Shown here piece by piece: positions 11,901 to 24,585 of a stretch of DNA of 64,000 nucleotides (the stretch's first letter is position 1; each line of letters begins with the position of its first letter). The translations under genes were made by a program, and so were the position numbers. This DNA is from Bursaphelenchus xylophilus (taxonomy: Eukaryota; Nematoda; Chromadorea; Rhabditida; Aphelenchoididae), in NCBI GenBank assembly GCA_904066235.2, contig CAJFCV020000006.1, positions 124,001 to 188,000 on the forward strand, written 5' to 3'. Under the pieces are notes generated by a model. That model ran no database searches. It was not told the origin of the DNA and saw only the letters and a list, made by a program, of their open reading frames with translations.

Positions 11901-12711
11901 TGATTTTAGTTTTTTTTCGCCTGTCCGGCGCCTATCTGCCGGTAAAGACCGAAATCGCCAGACCGAGCTTGGAAATTAAAAAACAGTGGGTAGGAAATTG
12001 GATAACACGACATTAGAAACATACTACAAAAAGAATTCAGTGAATATAAGCGTACTGTAAATTCTTACGACGATTTTAGTTTTTTTTTCGCCTGTCCGGC
12101 GCCTATCTGCCGGTAAAGGCCGAAATCACCAGACGGAGCATGGAAATTAAAAAACAGTGGGTAGGAAATTGGATAACACTACATTAGAAACATAATAAAA
12201 AAAGAATTCAGTGAATATAAGCGTACTGTAAATTCTTACGACGATTTTAGTTTTTTTTCGCCTGTCCGGCGCCTATCTGCCGGTAAAGACCGAAATCGCC
12301 AGACCGAGCTTGGAAATTAAAAAACAGTGGGTAGGAAATTGGATAACACTACATTAGAAACATACTACAGAAAGAATTCAGTGAATATAAGCGTACTGTA
12401 AATTCTTACGACGATTTTAGTTTTTTTCGCCTGTCCGGCGCCTATCTGCCGGTAAAGACCGAAATCGCCAGAGCGAGCTCGGAAATTAAAAAACAGTGGG
12501 TAGGAAATTGGATAACACGACATTAGAAACATACTACAAAAAGAATTCAGTGAATATAAGCGTACTGTAAATTCTTACGACGATTTTAGTTTTTTTCGCC
12601 TGTCCGGCGCCTATCTGCCGGTAAAGGCCGAAATCACCAGACGGAGCATGGAAATTAAAAAACAGTGGGTAGGAAATTGGATAACACTACATTAGAAACA
12701 TAATAAAAAAA
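8982..12711 (+). repeat. 22-monomer higher-order unit, copy 2 (3730 bp)
   Basis: Immediate tandem copy of 5251-8981 with the same series of variant monomers. Differences seen are mostly T-run lengths (for example the GATTTCAG copy has eight T near 5636 and seven near 9367). After 12,711 the series no longer follows copy 1, so a third copy is not present. The near identity points to a recent duplication of a block of about 3.7 kb, by unequal exchange or replication-based expansion. Confidence 0.85.
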
Positions 12712-14578
12712 GAATTCAGTGAATATAAGCGTACTGTAAATTCTTACGACGATTTTAGTTTTTTTTCGCCTGTCCGGCGCCTATCTGCCGGTAAAGACCG
12801 AAATCGCCAGACCGAGCTTGGAAATTAAAAAACAGTGGGTAGGAAATTGGATAACACTACATTAGAAACATACTACAGAAAGAATTCAGTGAATATAAGC
12901 GTACTGTAAATTCTTACGACGATTTTAGTTTTTTTCGCCTGTCCGGCGCCTATCTGCCGGTAAAGACCGAAATCGCCAGAGCGAGCTTGGAAATTAAAAA
13001 ACAGTGGGTAGGAAATTGGATAACACGACATTAGAAACATACTACAAAAAGAATTCAGTGAATATAAGCGTACTGTAAATTCTTACGACGATTTTAGTTT
13101 TTTTTCGCCTGTCCGGCGCCTATCTGCCGGTAAAGACCGAAATCGCCAGACCGAGCTTGGAAATTAAAAAACAGTGGGTAGGAAATTGGATAACACGACA
13201 TTAGAAACATACTACAAAAAGAATTCAGTGAATATAAGCGTACTGTAAATTCTTACGACGATTTTAGTTTTTTTTCGCCTGTCCGGCGCCTATCTGCCGG
13301 TAAAGACCGAAATCGCCAGACCGAGCTTGGAAATTAAAAAACAGTGGGTAGGAAATTGGATAACACGACATTAGAAACATACTACAAAAAGAATTCAGTG
13401 AATATAAGCGTACTGTAAATTCTTACGACGATTTTAGTTTTTTTTCGCCTGTCCGGCGCCTATCTGCCGGTAAAGACCGAAATCGCCAGACCGAGCTTGG
13501 AAATTAAAAAACAGTGGGTAGGAAATTGGATAACACGACATTAGAAACATACTACAAAAAGAATTCAGTGAATATAAGCGTACTGTAAATTCTTACGACG
13601 ATTTTAGTTTTTTTTCGCCTGTCCGGCGCCTATCTGCCGGTAAAGACCGAAATCGCCAGAGCGAGCTTGGAAATTAAAAAACAGAGGGTAGGAAATTGGA
13701 TAACACGACATTAGAAACATACTACAAAAAGAATTCAGTGAATATAAGCGTACTGTAAATTCTTACGACGATTTTAGTTTTTTTCGCCTGTCCGGCGCCT
13801 ATCTGCCGGTAAAGACCGAAATCGCCAGACCGAGCTTGGAAATTAAAAAACAGTGGGTAGGAAATTGGATAACACGACATTAGAAACATACTACAAAAAG
13901 AATTCAGTGAATATAAGCGTACTGTAAATTCTTACGACGATTTTAGTTTTTTTTCGCCTGTCCGGCGCCTATCTGCCGGTAAAGACCGAAATCGCCAGAC
14001 CGAGCTTGGAAATTAAAAAACAGTGGGTAGGAAATTGGATAACACGACATTAGAAACATACTACAAAAAGAATTCAGTGAATATAAGCGTACTGTAAATT
14101 CTTACGATGATTTTAGTTTTTTTTCGCCTGTCCGGCGCCTATCTGCCGGTAAAGACCGAAATCGCCAGACCGAGCTTGGAAATTAAAAAACAGTGGGTAG
14201 GAAATTGGATAACACGACATTAGAAACATACTACAAAAAGAATTCAGTGAATATAAGCGTACTGTAAATTCTTACGACGATTTTAGTTTTTTTTCGCCTG
14301 TCCGGCGCCTATCTGCCGGTAAAGACCGAAATCGCCAGACCGAGCTTGGAAATTAAAAAACAGTGGGTAGGAAATTGGATAACACTACATTAGAAACATA
14401 CTACAGAAAGAATTCAGTGAATATAAGCGTACTGTAAATTCTTACGACGATTTTAGTTTTTTTCGCCTGTCCGGCGCCTATCTGCCGGTAAAGACCGAAA
14501 TCGCCAGAGCGAGCTTGGAAATTAAAAAACAGTGGGTAGGAAATTGGATAACACGACATTAGAAACATACTACAAAAA

Positions 14579-16782
14579 GAATTCAGTGAATATAAGCGTA
14601 CTGTAAATTCTTACGACGATTTTAGTTTTTTTTCGCCTGTCCGGCGCCTATCTACCGGTAAAGACCGAAATCGCCAGACCGAGCTTGGAAATTAAAAAAC
14701 AGTGGGTAGGAAATTGGATAACACTACATTACAAACATACAACAAAAAGAATTCAGTGAATATAAGCGTACTGTAAATTCTTACGACGATTTTAGTTTTT
14801 TTTTCGCCTGTCCGGCGCCTATCTGCCGGTAAAGACCGAAATCGCCAGACCGAGCTTGGAAATTAAAAAACAGTAGGTAGGAAATTGGATAACACGACAT
14901 TAGAAACATACTACAAAAAGAATTCAGTGAATATAAGCGTACTGTAAATTCTTACGACGATTTTAGTTTTTTTCGCCTGTCCGGCGCCTATCTGCCGGTA
15001 AAGACCGAAATCGCCAGAGCGAGCTTGGAAATTAAAAAACAGTGGGTAGGAAATTGGATAACACGACATTAGAAACATATTACAAAAAGAATTCAGTGAA
15101 TATAAGCGTACTGTAAATTCTTACGACGATTTTAGTTTTTTTTTCGCCTGTCCGGCGCCTATCTGCCGGTAAAGACCGAAATCGCCAGACCGAGCTTGGA
15201 AATTAAAAAACAGTGGGTAGGAAATTGGATAACACTACATTAGAAACATACTACAAAAAGAATTCAGTGAATATAAGCGTACTGTAAATTCTTACGACGA
15301 TTTTAGTTTTTTTCGCCTGTCCGGCGCCTATCTGCCGGTAAAGACCGAAATCGCCAGAGCGAGCTTGGAAATTAAAAAACAGAGGGTAGGAAATTGGATA
15401 ACACGACATTAGAAACATACTACAAAAAGAATTCAGTGAATATAAGCGTACTGTAAATTCTTACGACGATTTTAGTTTTTTTTCGCCTGTCCGGCGCCTA
15501 TCTGCCGGTAAAGACCGAAATCGCCAGACCGAGCTTGGAAATTAAAAAACAGTGGGTAGGAAATTGGATAACACGACATTAGAAACATACTACAAAAAGA
15601 ATTCAGTGAATATAAGCGTACTGTAAATTCTTACGACGATTTTAGTTTTTTTCGCCTGTCCGGCGCCTATCTGCCGGTAAAGACCGAAATCGCCAGACCG
15701 AGCTTGGAAATTAAAAAACAGTGGGTAGGAAATTGGATAACACGACATTAGAAACATACTACAAAAAGAATTCAGTGAATATAAGCGTACTGTAAATTCT
15801 TACGACGATTTTAGTTTTTTTTCGCCTGTCCGGCGCCTATCTGCCGGTAAAGACCGAAATCGCCAGACCGAGCTTGGAAATTAAAAAACAGTGGGTAGGA
15901 AATTGGATAGCACTACATTAGAAACATACTACAAAAAGAATTCAGTGAATATAAGCGTACTGTAAATTCTTACGACGATTTTAGTTTTTTTCGCCTGTCC
16001 GGCGCCTATCTGCCGGTAAAGACCGAAATCGCCAGAGCGAGCTTGGAAATTAAAAAACAGTGGGTAGGAAATTGGATAACACGACATTAGAAACATACTA
16101 CAAAAAGAATTCAGTGAATATAAGCGTACTGTAAATTCTTACGACGATTTTAGTTTTTTTCGCCTGTCCGGCGCCTATCTGCCGGTAAAGACCGAAATCG
16201 CCAGACCGAGCTTGGAAATTAAAAAACAGTGGGTAGGAAATTGGATAACACTACATTAGAAACATACTACAAAAAGAATTCAGTGAATATAAGCGTACTG
16301 TAAATTCTTACGACGATTTTAGTTTTTTTCGCCTGTCCGGCGCCTATCTGCCGGTAAAGACCGAAATCGCCAGAGCGAGCTTGGAAATTAAAAAACAGTG
16401 GGTAGGAAATTGGATAACACGACATTAGAAACATACTACAAAAAGAATTCAGTGAATATAAGCGTACTGTAAATTCTTACGACGATTTTAGTTTTTTTCG
16501 CCTGTCCGGCGCCTATCTGCCGGTAAAGACCAAAATCGCCAGACCGAGCTTGGAAATTAAAAAACAGTGGGTAGGAAATTGGATAACACGACATTAGAAA
16601 CATACTACAAAAAGAATTCAGTGAATATAAGCGTACTGTAAATTCTTACGACGATTTTAGTTTTTTTCGCCTGTCCGGCGCCTATCTGCCGGTAAAGACC
16701 GAAATCGCCAGACCGAGCTTGGAAATTAAAAAACAGTGGGTAGGAAATTGGATAACACGACATTAGAAACATACTACAAAAA
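14579..16782 (+). repeat. 2.0-kb block, copy a of three
   Basis: A 13-monomer series starting with CTACCGG plus TTACAAAC, then CAGTAGG, GAGCG with CATATTAC, ACTAC with a T9 run, GAGCG with CAGAGGG, two plain copies, an ACTAC copy, GAGCG, ACTAC, GAGCG and two plain copies. The same order is found at 22381-24585, and without the first monomer at 27300-29332. Private change: GGATAGC near 15,907. The CAAAATC monomer near 16,531 also occurs near 18,396. Confidence 0.75.
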
Positions 16783-19700
16783 GAATTCAGTGAATATAAG
16801 CGTACTGTAAATTCTTACGACGATTTTAGTTTTTTTTTCGCCTGTCCGGCGCCTATCTGCCGGTAAAGACCGAAATCGCCAGACCGAGCTTGGAAATTAA
16901 AAAACAGTGGGTAGGAAATTGGATAACACGACATTAGAAACATACTACAAAAAGAATTCAGTGAATATAAGCGTACTGTAAATTCTTACGACGATTTTAG
17001 TTTTTTTTCGCCTGTCCGGCGCCTATCTGCCGGTAAAGACCGAAATCGCCAGACCGAGCTTGGAAATTAAAAAACAGTGGGTAGGAAATTGGATAACACG
17101 ACATTAGAAACATACTACAAAAAGAATTCAGTGAATATAAGCGTACTGTAAATTCTTACGACGATTTTAGTTTTTTTTCGCCTGTCCGGCGCCTATCTGC
17201 CGGTAAAGGCCGAAATCACCAGACGGAGCATGGAAATTAAAAAACAGTGGGTAGGAAATTGGATAACACTACATTAGAAACATAATAAAAAAAGAATTCA
17301 GTGAATATAAGCGTACTGTAAATTCTTACGACGATTTTAGTTTTTTTTTCGCCTGTCCGGCGCCTATCTGCCGGTAAAGACCGAAATCGCCAGACCGAGC
17401 TTGGAAATTAAAAAACAGTGGGTAGGAAATTGGATAACACTACATTAGAAACATACTACAGAAAGAATTCAGTGAATATAAGCGTACTGTAAATTCTTAC
17501 GACGATTTTAGTTTTTTTCGCCTGTCCGGCGCCTATCTGCCGGTAAAGACCGAAATCGCCAGAGCGAGCTTGGAAATTAAAAAACAGTGGGTAGGAAATT
17601 GGATAACACGACATTAGAAACATACTACAAAAAGAATTCAGTGAATATAAGCGTACTGTAAATTCTTACGACGATTTTAGTTTTTTTCGCCTGTCCGGCG
17701 CCTATCTGCCGGTAAAGACCGAAATCGCCAGACCGAGCTTGGAAATTAAAAAACAGTGGGTAGGAAATTGGATAACACGACATTAGAAACATACTACAAA
17801 AAGAATTCAGTGAATATAAGCGTACTGTAAATTCTTACGACGATTTTAGTTTTTTTTCGCCTGTCCGGCGCCTATCTGCCGGTAAAGACCGAAATCGCCA
17901 GACCGAGCTTGGAAATTAAAAAACAGTGGGTAGGAAATTGGATAACACGACATTAGAAACATACTACAAAAAGAATTCAGTGAATATAAGCGTACTGTAA
18001 ATTCTTACGACGATTTTAGTTTTTTTCGCCTGTCCGGCGCCTATCTGCCGGTAAAGACCGAAATCGCCAGACCGAGCTTGGAAATTAAAAAACAGTGGGT
18101 AGGAAATTGGATAACACTACATTAGAAACATACTACAAAAAGAATTCAGTGAATATAAGCGTACTGTAAATTCTTACGACGATTTTAGTTTTTTTCGCCT
18201 GTCCGGCGCCTATCTGCCGGTAAAGACCGAAATCGCCAGAGCGAGCTTGGAAATTAAAAAACAGTGGGTAGGAAATTGGATAACACGACATTAGAAACAT
18301 ACTACAAAAAGAATTCAGTGAATATAAGCGTACTGTAAATTCTTACGACGATTTTAGTTTTTTTTTCGCCTGTCCGGCGCCTATCTGCCGGTAAAGACCA
18401 AAATCGCCAGACCGAGCTTGGAAATTAAAAAACAGTGGGTAGGAAATTGGATAACACGACATTAGAAACATACTACAAAAAGAATTCAGTGAATATAAGC
18501 GTACTGTAAATTCTTACGACGATTTTAGTTTTTTTTCGCCTGTCCGGCGCCTATCTGCCGGTAAAGACCGAAATCGCCAGACCGAGCTTGGAAATTAAAA
18601 AACAGTGGGTAGGAAATTGGATAACACGACATTAGAAACATACTACAAAAAGAATTCAGTGAATATAAGCGTACTGTAAATTCTTACGACGATTTTAGTT
18701 TTTTTCGCCTGTCCGGCGCCTATCTGCCGGTAAAGACCGAAATCGCCAGACCGAGCTTGGAAATTAAAAAACAGTGGGTAGGAAATTGGATAACACGACA
18801 TTAGAAACATACTACAAAAAGAATTCAGTGAATATAAGCGTACTGTAAATTCTTACGACGATTTTAGTTTTTTTCGCCTGTCCGGCGCCTATCTGCCGGT
18901 AAAGACCGAAATCGCCAGACCGAGCTTGGAAATTAAAAAACAGTGGGTAGGAAATTGGATAACACGACATTAGAAACATACTACAAAAAGAATTCAGTGA
19001 ATATAAGCGTACTGTAAATTCTTACGACGATTTTAGTTTTTTTTCGCCTGTCCGGCGCCTATCTGCCGGTAAAGGCCGAAATCACCAGACGGAGCATGGA
19101 AATTAAAAAACAGTGGGTAGGAAATTGGATAACACTACATTAGAAACATAATAAAAAAAGAATTCAGTGAATATAAGCGTACTGTAAATTCTTACGACGA
19201 TTTTAGTTTTTTTCGCCTGTCCGGCGCCTATCTGCCGGTAAAGACCGAAATCGCCAGACCGAGCTTGGAAATTAAAAAACAGTGGGTAGGAAATTGGATA
19301 ACACTACATTAGAAACATACTACAGAAAGAATTCAGTGAATATAAGCGTACTGTAAATTCTTACGACGATTTTAGTTTTTTTCGCCTGTCCGGCGCCTAT
19401 CTGCCGGTAAAGACCGAAATCGCCAGAGCGAGCTTGGAAATTAAAAAACAGTGGGTAGGAAATTGGATAACACGACATTAGAAACATACTACAAAAAGAA
19501 TTCAGTGAATATAAGCGTACTGTAAATTCTTACGACGATTTTAGTTTTTTTCGCCTGTCCGGCGCCTATCTGCCGGTAAAGACCGAAATCGCCAGACCGA
19601 GCTTGGAAATTAAAAAACAGTGGGTAGGAAATTGGATAACACGACATTAGAAACATACTACAAAAAGAATTCAGTGAATATAAGCGTACTGTAAATTCTT

Positions 19701-22380
19701 ACGACGATTTTAGTTTTTTTCGCCTGTCCGGCGCCTATCTGCCGGTAAAGACCGAAATCGCCAGACCGAGCTTGGAAATTAAAAAACAGTGGGTAGGAAA
19801 TTGGATAACACGACATTAGAAACATACTACAAAAAGAATTCAGTGAATATAAGCGTACTGTAAATTCTTACGACGATTTTAGTTTTTTTTCGCCTGTCCG
19901 GCGCCTATCTGCCGGTAAAGACCGAAATCGCCAGACCGAGCTTGGAAATTAAAAAACAGTGGGTAGGAAATTGGATAACACGACATTAGAAACATACTAC
20001 AAAAAGAATTCAGTGAATATAAGCGTACTGTAAATTCTTACGACGATTTTAGTTTTTTTCGCCTGTCCGGCGCCTATCTGCCGGTAAAGACCGAAATCGC
20101 CAGACCGAGCTTGGAAATTAAAAAACAGTGGGTAGGAAATTGGATAACACGACATTAGAAACATACTACAAAAAGAATTCAGTGAATATAAGCGTACTGT
20201 AAATTCTTACGACGATTTTAGTTTTTTTTTCGCCTGTCCGGCGCCTATCTGCCGGTAAAGACCGAAATCGCCAGAGCGAGCTTGGAAATTAAAAAACAGA
20301 GGGTAGGAAATTGGATAACACGACATTAGAAACATACTACAAAAAGAATTCAGTGAATATAAGCGTACTGTAAATTCTTACGACGATTTTAGTTTTTTTC
20401 GCCTGTCCGGCGCCTATCTGCCGGTAAAGACCGAAATCGCCAGACCGAGCTTGGAAATTAAAAAACAGTGGGTAGGAAATTGGATAACACGACATTAGAA
20501 ACATACTACAAAAAGAATTCAGTGAATATAAGCGTACTGTAAATTCTTACGACGATTTTAGTTTTTTTTCGCCTGTCCGGCGCCTATCTGCCGGTAAAGA
20601 CCGAAATCGCCAGACCGAGCTTGGAAATTAAAAAACAGTGGGTAGGAAATTGGATAACACGACATTAGAAACATACTACAAAAAGAATTCAGTGAATATA
20701 AGCGTACTGTAAATTCTTACGATGATTTTAGTTTTTTTCGCCTGTCCGGCGCCTATCTGCCGGTAAAGACCGAAATCGCCAGACCGAGCTTGGAAATTAA
20801 AAAACAGTGGGTAGGAAATTGGATAACACGACATTAGAAACATACTACAAAAAGAATTCAGTGAATATAAGCGTACTGTAAATTCTTACGACGATTTTAG
20901 TTTTTTTTCGCCTGTCCGGCGCCTATCTGCCGGTAAAGACCGAAATCGCCAGAGCGAGCTTGGAAATTAAAAAACAGAGGGTAGGAAATTGGATAACACG
21001 ACATTAGAAACATACTACAAAAAGAATTCAGTGAATATAAGCGTACTGTAAATTCTTACGACGATTTTAGTTTTTTTCGCCTGTCCGGCGCCTATCTGCC
21101 GGTAAAGACCGAAATCGCCAGACCGAGCTTGGAAATTAAAAAACAGTGGGTAGGAAATTGGATAACACGACATTAGAAACATACTACAAAAAGAATTCAG
21201 TGAATATAAGCGTACTGTAAATTCTTACGACGATTTTAGTTTTTTTTCGCCTGTCCGGCGCCTATCTGCCGGTAAAGACCGAAATCGCCAGACCGAGCTT
21301 GGAAATTAAAAAACAGTGGGTAGGAAATTGGATAACACGACATTAGAAACATACTACAAAAAGAATTCAGTGAATATAAGCGTACTGTAAATTCTTACGA
21401 TGATTTTAGTTTTTTTTCGCCTGTCCGGCGCCTATCTGCCGGTAAAGACCGAAATCGCCAGACCGAGCTTGGAAATTAAAAAACAGTGGGTAGGAAATTG
21501 GATAACACGACATTAGAAACATACTACAAAAAGAATTCAGTGAATATAAGCGTACTGTAAATTCTTACGACGATTTTAGTTTTTTTCGCCTGTCCGGCGC
21601 CTATCTGCCGGTAAAGACCGAAATCGCCAGACCGAGCTTGGAAATTAAAAAACAGTGGGTAGGAAATTGGATAACACTACATTAGAAACATACTACAGAA
21701 AGAATTCAGTGAATATAAGCGTACTGTAAATTCTTACGACGATTTTAGTTTTTTTCGCCTGTCCGGCGCCTATCTGCCGGTAAAGACCGAAATCGCCAGA
21801 CCGAGCTTGGAAATTAAAAAACAGTGGGTAGGAAATTGGATAACACTACATTAGAAACATACTACAAAAAGAATTCAGTGAATATAAGCGTACTGTAAAT
21901 TCTTACGACGATTTTAGTTTTTTTTCGCCTGTCCGGCGCCTATCTGCCGGTAAAGACCGAAATCGCCAGACCGAGCTTGGAAATTAAAAAACAGTGGGTA
22001 GGAAATTGGATAACACTACATTAGAAACATACTACAGAAAGAATTCAGTGAATATAAGCGTACTGTAAATTCTTACGACGATTTTAGTTTTTTTTCGCCT
22101 GTCCGGCGCCTATCTGCCGGTAAAGACCGAAATCGCCAGACCGAGCTTGGAAATTAAAAAACAGTGGGTAGGAAATTGGATAACACGACATTAGAAACAT
22201 ACTACAAAAAGAATTCAGTGAATATAAGCGTACTGTAAATTCTTACGATGATTTTAGTTTTTTTTCGCCTGTCCGGCGCCTATCTGCCGGTAAAGACCGA
22301 AATCGCCAGACCGAGCTTGGAAATTAAAAAACAGTGGGTAGGAAATTGGATAACACGACATTAGAAACATACTACAAAAA

Positions 22381-24585
22381 GAATTCAGTGAATATAAGCG
22401 TACTGTAAATTCTTACGACGATTTTAGTTTTTTTTCGCCTGTCCGGCGCCTATCTACCGGTAAAGACCGAAATCGCCAGACCGAGCTTGGAAATTAAAAA
22501 ACAGTGGGTAGGAAATTGGATAACACTACATTACAAACATACAACAAAAAGAATTCAGTGAATATAAGCGTACTGTAAATTCTTACGACGATTTTAGTTT
22601 TTTTTTCGCCTGTCCGGCGCCTATCTGCCGGTAAAGACCGAAATCGCCAGACCGAGCTTGGAAATTAAAAAACAGTAGGTAGGAAATTGGATAACACGAC
22701 ATTAGAAACATACTACAAAAAGAATTCAGTGAATATAAGCGTACTGTAAATTCTTACGACGATTTTAGTTTTTTTCGCCTGTCCGGCGCCTATCTGCCGG
22801 TAAAGACCGAAATCGCCAGAGCGAGCTTGGAAATTAAAAAACAGTGGGTAGGAAATTGGATAACACGACATTAGAAACATATTACAAAAAGAATTCAGTG
22901 AATATAAGCGTACTGTAAATTCTTACGACGATTTTAGTTTTTTTTTTCGCCTGTCCGGCGCCTATCTGCCGGTAAAGACCGAAATCGCCAGACCGAGCTT
23001 GGAAATTAAAAAACAGTGGGTAGGAAATTGGATAACACTACATTAGAAACATACTACAAAAAGAATTCAGTGAATATAAGCGTACTGTAAATTCTTACGA
23101 CGATTTTAGTTTTTTTCGCCTGTCCGGCGCCTATCTGCCGGTAAAGACCGAAATCGCCAGAGCGAGCTTGGAAATTAAAAAACAGAGGGTAGGAAATTGG
23201 ATAACACGACATTAGAAACATACTACAAAAAGAATTCAGTGAATATAAGCGTACTGTAAATTCTTACGACGATTTTAGTTTTTTTCGCCTGTCCGGCGCC
23301 TATCTGCCGGTAAAGACCGAAATCGCCAGACCGAGCTTGGAAATTAAAAAACAGTGGGTAGGAAATTGGATAACACGACATTAGAAACATACTACAAAAA
23401 GAATTCAGTGAATATAAGCGTACTGTAAATTCTTACGACGATTTTAGTTTTTTTCGCCTGTCCGGCGCCTATCTGCCGGTAAAGACCGAAATCGCCAGAC
23501 CGAGCTTGGAAATTAAAAAACAGTGGGTAGGAAATTGGATAACACGACATTAGAAACATACTACAAAAAGAATTCAGTGAATATAAGCGTACTGTAAATT
23601 CTTACGACGATTTTAGTTTTTTTCGCCTGTCCGGCGCCTATCTGCCGGTAAAGACCGAAATCGCCAGACCGAGCTTGGAAATTAAAAAACAGTGGGTAGG
23701 AAATTGGATAACACTACATTAGAAACATACTACAAAAAGAATTCAGTGAATATAAGCGTACTGTAAATTCTTACGACGATTTTAGTTTTTTTTCGCCTGT
23801 CCGGCGCCTATCTGCCGGTAAAGACCGAAATCGCCAGAGCGAGCTTGGAAATTAAAAAACAGTGGGTAGGAAATTGGATAACACGACATTAGAAACATAC
23901 TACAAAAAGAATTCAGTGAATATAAGCGTACTGTAAATTCTTACGACGATTTTAGTTTTTTTCGCCTGTCCGGCGCCTATCTGCCGGTAAAGACCGAAAT
24001 CGCCAGACCGAGCTTGGAAATTAAAAAACAGTGGGTAGGAAATTGGATAACACTACATTAGAAACATACTACAAAAAGAATTCAGTGAATATAAGCGTAC
24101 TGTAAATTCTTACGACGATTTTAGTTTTTTTCGCCTGTCCGGCGCCTATCTGCCGGTAAAGACCGAAATCGCCAGAGCGAGCTTGGAAATTAAAAAACAG
24201 TGGGTAGGAAATTGGATAACACGACATTAGAAACATACTACAAAAAGAATTCAGTGAATATAAGCGTACTGTAAATTCTTACGACGATTTTAGTTTTTTT
24301 CGCCTGTCCGGCGCCTATCTGCCGGTAAAGACCGAAATCATCAGACCGAGCTTGGAAATTAAAAAACAGTGGGTAGGAAATTGGATAACACGACATTAGA
24401 AACATACTACAAAAAGAATTCAGTGAATATAAGCGTACTGTAAATTCTTACGACGATTTTAGTTTTTTTTCGCCTGTCCGGCGCCTATCTGCCGGTAAAG
24501 ACCGAAATCGCCAGACCGAGCTTGGAAATTAAAAAACAGTGGGTAGGAAATTGGATAACACGACATTAGAAACATACTACAAAAA
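22381..24585 (+). repeat. 2.0-kb block, copy b of three
   Basis: This block matches 14579-16782 monomer for monomer at an offset of about 7802 bp and shares the rare CTACCGG (22,454), TTACAAAC/ACAAC and CAGTAGG (about 22,674) copies. The T-run near 22,938 is ten long, among the longest I saw. The eleventh monomer of the 12-monomer core carries AATCATC (24,337), which also appears near 26,032 but not in copy c. Confidence 0.75.

Larger units (their letters stand above)
1..12711 (+). repeat. Array domain 1: cggtggg / aaattta / acggagcatgg subtypes
   Basis: This stretch is marked by subtypes that are scarce or absent further right: monomers with GGTGGG plus AAATATAATA and a lost EcoRI site (CAATTC, e.g. 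1179), AAATTTAAAAA (about 951, 2650, 4010, 5531, 9262), GATTTCAG (about 1050, 4105, 5630, 9361), CATTATAAAC (481, 3534, 5059) and AATCCTTACG. These markers recur at shared offsets of about 3053, 4580 and 3730 bp, showing nested block duplications. The right limit is placed at the end of the second 22-monomer unit. It holds no gene. Confidence 0.8.

Noticed and set aside
5251..12711. Assembly artefact as the cause of near-identical blocks
   Set aside because: It cannot be excluded without reads, but the blocks carry private differences (AATCC in the first monomer, T-run lengths) and monomer-accurate joins, which fits real duplication better. Kept as a caveat rather than a claim.
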